Assembly: GCA_023415075.1 (NCBI GenBank)
Contig: JAEZLU010000045.1
Span: 1 to 27,811 of the forward strand
Origin: Bacillota bacterium
GTDB lineage: Bacteria; Bacillota; Negativicutes; Sporomusales; UBA7701
DNA: 27,811 bases
Direction of reading: 5' to 3'
Shown here one piece after another: positions 1-6,711 of the stretch; positions within the stretch are counted from its first letter, which is position 1, and each line of letters begins with the position of its first letter. The notes below the pieces were generated by a model. That model was not told the DNA's origin, ran no database searches, and saw only the letters and a program-made list of their open reading frames with translations. The translations under genes and the position numbers were made by a program.

Positions 1-15
1 ATAACCTTGCGGCTC

Positions 16-21
16 TGTCAA
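16..21 (-). promoter_or_regulatory. Partial promoter: -35 box at window edge
   Basis: On the minus strand this reads TTGACA, and only 15 bases remain before the window ends, so the matching -10 box would lie just outside. It is the third TTGACA in a row reading leftwards from the lysE end. Alone it is weak evidence; with the two complete promoters at 97-126 and 180-208 it suggests a tandem promoter array. Confidence 0.4.
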
Positions 22-96
22 CTGTTTCTTTTTGGTTCTCTTGCCGCCTCTTGGCTTACTTGGCCGTTTTGACCAGGTCCCTCAGGCGACTTTGTT

Positions 97-126
97 ATAT
101 TAACACGGCCGCTGGGCCGGTGTCAA
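97..126 (-). promoter_or_regulatory. Sigma-A promoter P2 reading out of the window
   Basis: On the minus strand TTGACA (121-126) is followed after 18 bases by TAATAT (97-102). No gene lies downstream inside the window, so the transcript runs past position 1. Tandem strong promoters here fit an rRNA operon beyond the edge, the arrangement found after lysS in Bacillus subtilis. The downstream gene itself is not visible. Confidence 0.6.
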
Positions 127-141
127 TCGGGAAATTCCGGT

Positions 142-171
142 AAAAATCGCCGCAAAGCTTATTATGCGGCG
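142..171 (-). terminator. Rho-independent terminator after the LysE-type gene
   Basis: On the minus strand the 7-bp arms CGCCGCA and TGCGGCG enclose a 10-base loop and are followed by ATTTTTA. The hairpin lies 48 bases past the exporter stop codon. It also coincides with the expected start of transcription from the promoter at 180-208, so it could instead be a 5' hairpin of that transcript. Confidence 0.6.
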
Positions 172-179
172 CAGAAGAT

Positions 180-208
180 ATATTATCACATTAGTTTGCC
201 GTTGTCAA
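180..208 (-). promoter_or_regulatory. Sigma-A promoter P1 reading out of the window
   Basis: On the minus strand TTGACA (203-208) and TAATAT (180-185) are exactly 17 bases apart. The -35 box starts 12 bases after the exporter stop codon and the promoter points away from it, towards the left edge. It forms a tandem series with the sites at 97-126 and 16-21. Confidence 0.65.
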
Positions 209-219
209 GGCGCCACGAG

Positions 220-849
220 TCAGGCTGCTGTCATGCTATATAATAGGTAGACACCGCTGGCCCACATTATAAGGGCGGATACGCGGTTTAACAGGCGCAT
301 AGCCGACCCTGAGCCGTCCAGCGCCCGAACCAACCTGCCGGCCAGCGCCAGGCCGACAAACCACAGCCAGGAGACGAGGACGCAGGCGGCCGTAAATGCT
401 GCCAGCGCCTGGCCGCTGTAGGCCAGCGAGCTTGTGCCGATAACGCCGACGGTATCGAGAATGGCGTGCGGGTTCAGCAGGGATACCGAGAGAGCAAACA
501 TGACCTGGCGCTTGATCGGCCAGGAAGCGCTGTCGCCGGCTACCTCGACGGCGGCGGCGCTTTTCCAGGTTATCCAGCCCATATAGGCGAGAAACCCTAC
601 ACCGCCGGTCACCAGCAGCAGCTTGAGCCAGAGAAAGGTCAGCACGGCCACCGACACGCCGAGCACCGCCACTAAAATAAGCAGGCTGTCGCATACGCCG
701 GCCGTCAGCACCACCGGCAGGGTCCGGCTGAGTTTGGGCTGGCAGGCGCCCTGGGAAAAAACGAAAACGTTTTGCACTCCCAGCGGCAATATGAGCCCCA
801 GGGCCAGGATAAAGCCATGACTGAAGGCAACTGCCGTCTCCAATGGCAT
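220..849 (-). CDS. LysE/ArgO-type amino-acid exporter
   Basis: A membrane protein of about 209 residues with the length and hydrophobic pattern of the LysE/ArgO/RhtB exporter superfamily (about 200 residues, five to six helices). The N-terminal helix carries the glycine-rich stretch LILPLGVQNVFVF, similar to the LysE/ArgO N-terminus (GxQNxFVxxQG), followed by the conserved SLLNPHAILDT segment typical of the family. It probably exports a basic amino acid such as lysine or arginine, but the substrate cannot be read from sequence. Two ATG codons are adjacent (852 and 849); the GGGAG site at 853-857 lies 2 and 5 bases away, so 849 is preferred. It starts just past the lysS terminator, and no clear promoter of its own is seen. 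Confidence 0.85.
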   Translation of the reverse strand: MPLETAVAFSHGFILALGLILPLGVQNVFVFSQGACQPKLSRTLPVVLTAGVCDSLLILVAVLGVSVAVLTFLWLKLLLVTGGVGFLAYMGWITWKSAAAVEVAGDSASWPIKRQVMFALSVSLLNPHAILDTVGVIGTSSLAYSGQALAAFTAACVLVSWLWFVGLALAGRLVRALDGSGSAMRLLNRVSALIMWASGVYLLYSMTAA

Positions 850-863
850 CACTCCCTGCTAAA

Positions 864-889
864 TAAAAGGGCAGGCCTCCTGGCCTGCC
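864..889 (-). terminator. Rho-independent terminator after lysS
   Basis: On the minus strand the perfect 8-bp arms GGCAGGCC and GGCCTGCC enclose a 4-base loop and are followed by CTTTTATTT. It lies just past the lysS stop codon and ends the greA-lysS transcript. Confidence 0.8.
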
Positions 890-895
890 TTCATA

Positions 896-2392
896 CTAGT
901 CACGTAGTGGTCGCATGTGCGGGAAGAGGATTACATCCCGTATCGAATAGTTGTCACTGAAGAACATCACCAGCCGGTCGACGCCGATGCCTAAGCCGCC
1001 GGTGGGCGGCATGCCGTACTCGAGGGCGGTGACATAGTCCTCGTCCATCATGTGGGCCTCGTCGTCGCCTGACGCCCGCGCCTCTACCTGGCCGAGGAAA
1101 CGTTCCTTCTGGTCGATGGGGTCGTTGAGCTCCGAGAAGCCGTTAGCGATCTCACGGGCGAAAATGAAAGCCTCGAAGCGGTCGGTTATCTCGGGGTTAT
1201 CCTTGTTCCGCTTGGCCAGCGGCGAGATCTCAGTCGGATGGCCGGTGATGAAGGTGGGCTGCATGAGGTGCTGTTCGGCCACTGCTTCAAATACGTTGTT
1301 GAGAATGCCGCCGATCCCTTGCTTAGGCTCGTACTTAACGCCGAGCTTGTCGGCAATGGCCCGGGCTTCGGCGACCGTTTTGACGACAGAGAAGTCGACG
1401 TCGGCGTACTTCTTGATAGCATCGGTCATGCTGAGACGCGGCCAGGGCGGCGTCAGGTCGATTTCCTGGCCCTGGTAGGTTATCTTGGTTGTGCCGAGCA
1501 CATCGACAGCCACCCGGGCGATGATCTGCTCGGTAAGGCCCATGATATCGTTGTAGTCGGCGTAGGCCTGGTAAAGTTCGAGGAGGGTGAACTCCGGATT
1601 GTGCTTGATGGAGATGCCTTCGTTGCGGAAAACGCGGTTTATCTCGTAAACCCGCTCGAAACCGCCGACGATTAACCGTTTGAGGTAAAGTTCAGGGGCT
1701 ATCCGCATGTAAAGGTTCATGTCAAGCGCGTTGTGGTAGGTAACGAACGGCCGGGCCGCCGCGCCGCCGGCGATGGGATGCATCATCGGCGTCTCGACCT
1801 CAAGGAAGTTCTGGCTGTCGAGATAGCGCCGCATCGTCTGGATGATCTTGCTACGCAGGACAAAGGTATCGCGCACTTCCGGGTTGACGATAAGGTCAAG
1901 GTAGCGCTGGCGGTAGCGGGTTTCGACGTCCTTGAGGCCATGCCACTTCTCGGGCAGCGGCCGAAGAGACTTGGCAAGAATGTCGAGGCTGGTGACCTTG
2001 ACACTTTTTTCGCCTTTTTGGGTCCGGAAGACTTCGCCTTCGATGCCGATTATGTCGCCGATATCCACCAGGCCGAAATTCTCGTAGACGGCCTCGCCCA
2101 GGACATCCTGGCGCAGGTAAAGCTGGACCCGCCCCGACATGTCCATCAAATGGGCAAAGCTGGCCTTGCCGTGGCCGCGGATGGCCACAACCCGGCCGGC
2201 CAGGCGTACCGTCTGGCCTTCAAGCCGCTCGAAGTCGTCGATGACGTTGGCTGCATGGTGCGTAAAATTATATTTGCGGCCAAAAGGCTCGATTCCCCGA
2301 GCCGCAATGGCCGCCATTTTCTCCCGCCGGACACGGATCAATTCATTAAGTTCTTCGGCTGTCGCAGCCGGCTGCTCGCGGTTATCACTCAT
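896..2392 (-). CDS. lysS: Lysyl-tRNA synthetase, class II
   Basis: Charges tRNA-Lys with lysine in the cytoplasm. The 498-residue protein has the usual length and order: an N-terminal OB-fold anticodon-binding domain (roughly residues 50-150) and the class II catalytic core. Motif 2 is seen around RVYEINRVFRNEG followed by HNPEFTLLELYQAY, and motif 3 is GLGIGVDRLVM near the C-terminus. A GTG lies six codons upstream at 2410, but GGGGAG sits 9 bases before the ATG at 2392, which is therefore chosen. It follows greA by 32 bases and is probably cotranscribed with it. No T-box leader is present. Confidence 0.97.
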   Translation of the reverse strand: MSDNREQPAATAEELNELIRVRREKMAAIAARGIEPFGRKYNFTHHAANVIDDFERLEGQTVRLAGRVVAIRGHGKASFAHLMDMSGRVQLYLRQDVLGEAVYENFGLVDIGDIIGIEGEVFRTQKGEKSVKVTSLDILAKSLRPLPEKWHGLKDVETRYRQRYLDLIVNPEVRDTFVLRSKIIQTMRRYLDSQNFLEVETPMMHPIAGGAAARPFVTYHNALDMNLYMRIAPELYLKRLIVGGFERVYEINRVFRNEGISIKHNPEFTLLELYQAYADYNDIMGLTEQIIARVAVDVLGTTKITYQGQEIDLTPPWPRLSMTDAIKKYADVDFSVVKTVAEARAIADKLGVKYEPKQGIGGILNNVFEAVAEQHLMQPTFITGHPTEISPLAKRNKDNPEITDRFEAFIFAREIANGFSELNDPIDQKERFLGQVEARASGDDEAHMMDEDYVTALEYGMPPTGGLGIGVDRLVMFFSDNYSIRDVILFPHMRPLRD

Positions 2393-2424
2393 AGAGCTGT
2401 TCTCCCCCACATTGTCAGGAACCC

Positions 2425-2904
2425 CTAAGCCCCTTTGATGTCGACGATTTCGTATTTCAGGGTACCGGCCGGCACATTGACCTCGACGACACTGCCGACC
2501 TTACGGCCGAGAATGGCTTCGCCCACCGGCGACTCATTGGAGATCTTGCATTCGATAGGGTCGGCTTCGGCCGAACCGACGATGGTGTATTCAAGCTCGT
2601 CGCCAATCTCCAGGTCCTTCAGTACGACGGTCGAACCGAGGGTGACGACGTCGGCGCTGATTTCCTCTTCGTCAATGAGCTTGGCGTTGCGGAGCATCTT
2701 TTCCAGCGTCAGAATTTCGCCCTCGATGAAGGCCTGTTCATTCTTGGCGTCTTCATACTCGGAGTTCTCGCTGATATCGCCGAACTCGATGGCCTGTTTG
2801 ATCCGCTCGGCCACTTCGCGGCGTCTGACCGACTTCAGGTGATCAAGCTTCTGCTCTATCTTTTTCAGGCCTTCGGCAGTCAGAATGATTTGCTTTTCCG
2901 GCAT
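2425..2904 (-). CDS. greA: Transcription elongation factor GreA
   Basis: GreA enters the secondary channel of RNA polymerase and stimulates cleavage of backtracked RNA. The 159-residue length is typical. The N-terminal antiparallel coiled coil (about residues 5-75) contains the segment FGDISENSEYEDAKNEQAF, whose acidic tip residues act at the polymerase active site. The C-terminal FKBP-like half has SPVGEAILGRKVGSVVEV, a hallmark of the family. An AAGGGGAG site precedes the ATG. Expressed from the strong promoter at 3065-3093, with lysS downstream. Confidence 0.97.
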   Translation of the reverse strand: MPEKQIILTAEGLKKIEQKLDHLKSVRRREVAERIKQAIEFGDISENSEYEDAKNEQAFIEGEILTLEKMLRNAKLIDEEEISADVVTLGSTVVLKDLEIGDELEYTIVGSAEADPIECKISNESPVGEAILGRKVGSVVEVNVPAGTLKYEIVDIKGA

Positions 2905-3005
2905 TATTTTGCTCCCCTTTTTATCCGTGAATTGCTTGTGACCCGTTTTATAATATTCTCGATCACGCTATGTTGCTTCCGCCAACGGCACGGGCAATAT
3001 AAATA

Positions 3006-3027
3006 GTGTCAAGCAACGACTTGACAC
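3006..3027. promoter_or_regulatory. Perfect palindrome in the greA leader
   Basis: The 8-base arms GTGTCAAG and CTTGACAC are perfect inverted repeats around a 6-base centre. The site lies about 30-50 bases into the transcript from the greA promoter and about 100 bases before the greA start. No U-tract follows on either strand, so a terminator is unlikely. It could be a repressor operator or a leader hairpin. Confidence 0.5.
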
Positions 3028-3064
3028 CAGCGGCTATAAGGATTCTTGCCCTCGTTTAGCATTT

Positions 3065-3093
3065 ATTATAGGTGCAAAATAACCGTTTGTCAA
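3065..3093 (-). promoter_or_regulatory. Consensus sigma-A promoter of greA-lysS
   Basis: On the minus strand TTGACA (3088-3093) and TATAAT (3065-3070) are 17 bases apart, a full match to the housekeeping consensus. The -35 box lies only 6 bases past the stop codon of the acyl-ACP-reductase-like gene. The leader to greA is about 155 bases and contains the palindrome at 3006-3027. Confidence 0.85.
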
Positions 3094-3099
3094 CGTTTT

Positions 3100-4194
3100 C
3101 TAGCCAATTCCCTCCTTGGCCACCAGAGTTTTCCGGTCGACGTTTTCTTTAATCTTATCAATTTCGCCAACGGTAATCGGCCGCTCGAAACTGCGGAAAC
3201 CGGCAAGCTTGAAGCCATGTTTTTTGGCCAGTTCCTCGATCGTCTCAATCTGCTTCACCGTCAGGTCCCGGCCCAGGGTAAAGTTCTCATAACGTTTTTC
3301 CAACGCCAGTATCATCGTCTCGGCCATGCAGGCATAGGCCGTCCGCGGCGGGAAGCCGAAGTTCAGGCCAAAGTCTACCTCTCCCGGTACTTCGACGACG
3401 CCACCCTCAATCACCAGTACATCGTCACGGGCTTCGACCACCCGGCGGGAAACGTTCCGCGGGCGGGCGACGTCGCAGACGATTGCCCCGCTTTTGAGGT
3501 CTTCCGGCTCAATAATGGTATCGACCGCGCTGGTTACGGCGATGACAATATCGGCCGCTTTGAGAGTGGCTTTAGTATTAGCCGTTACTTTTACGGCTAA
3601 TCCTGTCGACCGGAGAATTTGCCCGGCAAGTTTTTCCAGCCTGGCTTCATTTCTGGCCACAAGGGTCAGGTAGCGGACTTCACGGGCCAGTATTTGGGCA
3701 CAGGCCGAACCGATCGAGCCGGTGGCCCCCAGGACGACGACATTGGCCCTCTCCATGGTAAGTCCCATCAGTTTTGCAGCCTCGCGGGTACCGGCCAGGG
3801 CGGTCGCCACCGTGTAGCTGTTGCCGGTGGTAACGGCGATGTTAAGGTTCTTGGCGACCGTTATCCCGGCGTCGCCGACCACCGAGGTGAAGGCGCCGAG
3901 GCCGAGGATTTTGGCCCCCAGTTTTTCGGCTACCTTGCCGGCCTTAATGATCTTGCGGATGACATACTCCTCCGGCATTTCGACCATCTGGCGGGAGGTG
4001 AGCGGACAGCCGACGAACCAGCCCTCGCTGGCGCTGTGGGGCGATACGATCCCCTGAATATGGGAAACCTTGAACGGAGGAATATACTTCATTATCCCTT
4101 CGAGGAAACCGTCCGACCAGTTCTGGGCAAAGGGGAATTTACGGCAAAAGTCTCTGGCAGTTATCGGGTGAACCATAAACGCGAATTTCTCCAT
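3100..4194 (-). CDS. Acyl-ACP-reductase-like dehydrogenase
   Basis: A 364-residue Rossmann protein that I recognise as similar to the cyanobacterial long-chain acyl-ACP reductase (AAR), which reduces fatty acyl-ACP to fatty aldehyde with NADPH. Shared blocks are LGAFTSV (about 99-105), TTGNSYTVA (122-130), the dinucleotide loop GATGSIGSA (156-164), LVARNEARL, IEGGVVEVPG (262-271) and YACMAETMILALE. Its Cys289 aligns with the cysteine that forms the acyl-thioester in the cyanobacterial enzyme, followed by NFTLGRD. The C-terminus is about 25 residues longer. Database labels for such proteins are often shikimate or amino-acid dehydrogenase. No aldehyde-deformylating oxygenase is nearby, so aldehyde, alcohol or ether-lipid formation is more likely than alkane synthesis; this is inference. 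It is the last gene of a three-gene unit, 15 bases after its neighbour. Confidence 0.75.
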   Translation of the reverse strand: MEKFAFMVHPITARDFCRKFPFAQNWSDGFLEGIMKYIPPFKVSHIQGIVSPHSASEGWFVGCPLTSRQMVEMPEEYVIRKIIKAGKVAEKLGAKILGLGAFTSVVGDAGITVAKNLNIAVTTGNSYTVATALAGTREAAKLMGLTMERANVVVLGATGSIGSACAQILAREVRYLTLVARNEARLEKLAGQILRSTGLAVKVTANTKATLKAADIVIAVTSAVDTIIEPEDLKSGAIVCDVARPRNVSRRVVEARDDVLVIEGGVVEVPGEVDFGLNFGFPPRTAYACMAETMILALEKRYENFTLGRDLTVKQIETIEELAKKHGFKLAGFRSFERPITVGEIDKIKENVDRKTLVAKEGIG

Positions 4195-4209
4195 TGCTAT
4201 TCCCCTTTT

Positions 4210-5112
4210 CTAAATTATTTGTTTGATGCGCGGTTCGACTCCGATCGTCGAAAGCAGGCGTCCGTAATCTTCGGTTGTGAGCTCTTCCGGCCGCTTGCCA
4301 GCCAGGGCCACCAGCACCCCCTCGAGGACGTTGGTGCCGAAAGACCGGCCACCCATATCCGGCGTGGTCGTCACCAGCGTCGTCACCCCCCGCCCGGCCA
4401 GCAGCTTCTCGTCCTCGCCGGTCACGGTGTTGGTGATTATCATCTTGCCGGCAAGGTCGGCCGGCATGTAGCGGCGGATGAAGTGGAAATCGCCGGCGAT
4501 AACCTCGGCCTCGGCGAAGTAGCGGCCAAAGCGGGGTTTGACCTCGTCCTGGGCCGCTCCGGTGGGATAAAAAAGGCTGATCGGCAGCCAGGTTATCACC
4601 GGCGCCACCAAGCAGGCCAGCCGGTCGAGAGCCGCTAGCGAGCGGATGGGCAGCGGCAGTCCCAGGCCATAGATAAGGTCGCCGAACACCACCGAGGCGC
4701 CGGTCGCCGCCAGGGCCTCGGCCAGGCCGAAGCGGTCGACGGCGCAGACTACCAGCACCTTGCGCCCGGCAAATTTCATCCCCTGCTTTGCCGCCAGAAA
4801 TTCGATCACCCGCCGCTCCAGCGTATTCTTGATGCCGCTGCCGTCAACCACTGGCGTGAGTTTGGCGGCGGCCGCCAATCTGGCTGAATCGCGGAATGTG
4901 TAGCGGCTCTTGCCGGCATAGATATATAAATCGGTACCGCCCAGGCCGATGGCATCCACCTTGCCGTCAAGCTCGCGAATGAGGGCGACGGCCCGATCCC
5001 GGTCGCCGTCGGTGCCGATTCTCTCGATAAGAAAACGCTGGCCGGCGAAATCCTGCTCCACGGCATGGTCCCGCCTGGCCGAACCCAAACTTATGCTAAC
5101 GACTCGCCGCAT
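4210..5112 (-). CDS. Quinate 5-dehydrogenase-like protein, function uncertain
   Basis: A 300-residue protein resembling Firmicute proteins that databases label quinate 5-dehydrogenase. I do not trust that function: the classical shikimate/quinate dehydrogenase substrate motifs are not evident. Visible features are a conserved-looking block GLGGTDLYIYAGKSRYTFRD (57-76), a possible beta-alpha-beta nucleotide-binding segment KVLVVCAVDRFGLAEAL (118-134), and a C-terminal block from IITNTVTGEDEKLL (225-238) to TTTPDMGGRSFGTNVLEG (248-265). GGAGG lies 10 bases before the ATG. It sits between the HTH regulator (18-base gap) and the acyl-ACP-reductase-like gene (15-base gap), so the three are almost certainly cotranscribed and act together. 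Confidence 0.6.
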   Translation of the reverse strand: MRRVVSISLGSARRDHAVEQDFAGQRFLIERIGTDGDRDRAVALIRELDGKVDAIGLGGTDLYIYAGKSRYTFRDSARLAAAAKLTPVVDGSGIKNTLERRVIEFLAAKQGMKFAGRKVLVVCAVDRFGLAEALAATGASVVFGDLIYGLGLPLPIRSLAALDRLACLVAPVITWLPISLFYPTGAAQDEVKPRFGRYFAEAEVIAGDFHFIRRYMPADLAGKMIITNTVTGEDEKLLAGRGVTTLVTTTPDMGGRSFGTNVLEGVLVALAGKRPEELTTEDYGRLLSTIGVEPRIKQII

Positions 5113-5130
5113 GGAATGACAGCCTCCTAG

Positions 5131-5658
5131 CTAGAACTGAAGTTGCTGAATAATGGTGCGTAGTGTGTCAGGTTTCAAATACTTGTCTTCATTGATCGGC
5201 GATTCACCAATCTGAATGCCGATCACTTCCTTGTCCAGCAAAGTCTCCACAAGCTTGATCCGCATGTTCGAGCCAATGATGATGACAATATCGTAAGAGC
5301 GCAGGGTGCCGACGATCTCCATGATCTTGTTGAACAGTTCCACCCCGGATTTGCTCTCGACGAATGCCCACCGCTCCTTCTCTGAAAGGAGCAGGCAATA
5401 ATCAACCCCTTCCTGGCGGGAGACGTTCTCCAGTTCGGCACAATTTTTCAGAGGAAACCCCAAAAGGGCGATCCGGCCGCCCTTGCGTATCTCGCCCACC
5501 GACTCCAGACGGGAGATCACCGTCCGGTCGAGGCCCACCCGATTGGCTATGTCCTGCTGCGACAAGCCGCGGGTGCGCATCTCCAGGACATCATCAATAA
5601 CCTTATGGATTTTCTGAGGGTTGATGATCTTTTCGCCGATGCGTAGCAGCATGCCCAT
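5131..5658 (-). CDS. HTH transcriptional regulator of the reductase cassette
   Basis: A 175-residue protein with a helix-turn-helix at about residues 31-52 (GLSQQDIANRVGLDRTVISRLE), similar to XRE/sigma-type HTH domains. The C-terminal part (about 60-175) ends in a possible alpha/beta fold with YDIVIIIGSN and EVIGIQIGESPI, which could be a ligand-sensing domain. It is the first gene of the cassette and has a nearly perfect palindrome at 5676-5695 just before its start, the expected place for an autoregulatory operator. GGGGGAG lies 2 bases before the ATG at 5658 and 8 bases before the ATG at 5652; the latter may be the true start. The inducer is unknown. Confidence 0.75.
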   Translation of the reverse strand: MGMLLRIGEKIINPQKIHKVIDDVLEMRTRGLSQQDIANRVGLDRTVISRLESVGEIRKGGRIALLGFPLKNCAELENVSRQEGVDYCLLLSEKERWAFVESKSGVELFNKIMEIVGTLRSYDIVIIIGSNMRIKLVETLLDKEVIGIQIGESPINEDKYLKPDTLRTIIQQLQF

Positions 5659-5675
5659 CGCTCCCCCATATTATA

Positions 5676-5695
5676 TGTGCACAAAGTTGTGTACA
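5676..5695. promoter_or_regulatory. Candidate operator of the HTH regulator
   Basis: The inverted repeat has 9-base arms TGTGCACAA and TTGTGTACA around AG and matches at 8 of 9 positions. It covers the expected transcription start of the promoter at 5701-5729 and also abuts an ATTATA (minus-strand TATAAT) at 5670-5675. Binding here would block transcription. The regulator gene starts 18 bases downstream. Confidence 0.6.
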
Positions 5696-5700
5696 TACAT

Positions 5701-5729
5701 ATTTTATCATTTATCCTGGACAATCTCAA
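5701..5729 (-). promoter_or_regulatory. Candidate sigma-A promoter of the reductase cassette
   Basis: On the minus strand TTGAGA (5724-5729) and TAAAAT (5701-5706) are 17 bases apart. A second possible -10 box, TATAAT, lies at 5670-5675 but lacks a good -35. Either would be overlapped by the palindrome at 5676-5695. Confidence 0.5.
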
Positions 5730-5751
5730 GTTATTTTCCAAATAATTCCTA

Positions 5752-6711
5752 TTAATGCCAGGGAGTCAGCGGAAAGCGACTGATGACTTTCTTGCCGGTT
5801 TCCAGCTTGAGCGGCGTATCATCGTGGCTCATGCCCTTTTTCAGCCCTTGGAGGACCCGCACTCCCTGCCGGGTGGTCAACCCCAGGTCGCCGGTCAGCT
5901 GCGACATCGCCCGCCGGCGGGCGTCAAGCAGCGACTGGCCAGCCGACTTTCCGGCCGTAAGGTTGTCTACAAACTCCTGGGCCAGGTAAAACTGGGCCAG
6001 GTTGCTCATCGGGTTGCCGCAGGCCCCGGTAGCAGTACGGCCGATGATCTCCGGCAAAGCAAACCGCATACCCAGTTCCACCGAGGCCTTGAGCTCGTCC
6101 GTTTCGCGGGCCAGTGAATCGGCTAGCGTCTTGGCCGTGCACAACCCATAGGTGCGCAGGGCCCGGATGATGCCGTGCTCGATGCTGTGGGCCTGCTCCT
6201 GGCTGACCAGGCCGCCGACGTTGCCGCGGACGCTGACCTCCTTGCCTGTCTCCATATCGGTGCCATAAACGGTGACCGGGATATCGCTGGGGTCGCGAAA
6301 CTCGGTAAAGCCGCCGGCCGGCAGCCAGCCGGCCCCGGAAATTGCCGGATAGTCTTTGCGCATCGCCTTGAAATTCATCGCCGTGACATCAGGCGACACC
6401 ACCCAGCCGTCAGTCAGCCCGAGGGTATGCCAGCGGGCCTGGCTGCGGCCTTCCAGCACTCCCATCAGCACCGGATGCTCACGGCCGGCGGCGTCGGCCA
6501 CGGCCTGCGGCCATATGTTGAGAATCCTGGCCGCCACCCCCACCGGGTAGAGAGCCTGGTCCTCGGCCACCCACGGGCAGATGAGGACTTCGCTGCCCAC
6601 GCCGGCCTGGGTCAGAAGGTCGCCGCCCTGGTCGGGCAAAAAAACGCCGGTGATCCGCCCGCCGTCCGGCCGCGGCAAAATACAGTTAGCCACCGGAAAA
6701 ATAAGCATCAT
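5752..6711 (-). CDS. LON-domain-like protein of unknown function
   Basis: A 319-residue protein I cannot name. The first 110 or so residues resemble the LON substrate-binding (PUA-like) fold: a start LIFPVANCILPRPDGG, then PVGVAARILNIWP, then PVLMGVLEGRSQARW, matching the FPL...GTVARI...VEGxxRxR pattern of LON N-domains. No AAA+ or protease domain follows. The C-terminal part (about 150-319) is mostly helical, with SIEHGIIRALRTYGLCTAKTL and TGACGNPMSNLAQFYLAQEF as possible functional blocks with cysteine and histidine. It overlaps the dusB stop codon by 4 bases (ATGA), so it is translationally coupled to dusB. Function unknown. Confidence 0.6.
   Translation of the reverse strand: MMLIFPVANCILPRPDGGRITGVFLPDQGGDLLTQAGVGSEVLICPWVAEDQALYPVGVAARILNIWPQAVADAAGREHPVLMGVLEGRSQARWHTLGLTDGWVVSPDVTAMNFKAMRKDYPAISGAGWLPAGGFTEFRDPSDIPVTVYGTDMETGKEVSVRGNVGGLVSQEQAHSIEHGIIRALRTYGLCTAKTLADSLARETDELKASVELGMRFALPEIIGRTATGACGNPMSNLAQFYLAQEFVDNLTAGKSAGQSLLDARRRAMSQLTGDLGLTTRQGVRVLQGLKKGMSHDDTPLKLETGKKVISRFPLTPWH

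Noticed and set aside
2393..2424. T-box or other leader for lysS
   Set aside because: Only 32 bases separate greA from lysS, and no T-box sequence is seen in the greA leader either.
1733..2428. Long plus-strand open frame opposite lysS
   Set aside because: Shadow of the lysS codons in GC-rich DNA; no family resemblance and no ribosome site. The same holds for plus-strand frames at 3619-4638, 6175-7775, 15622-16548 and 21049-21969.
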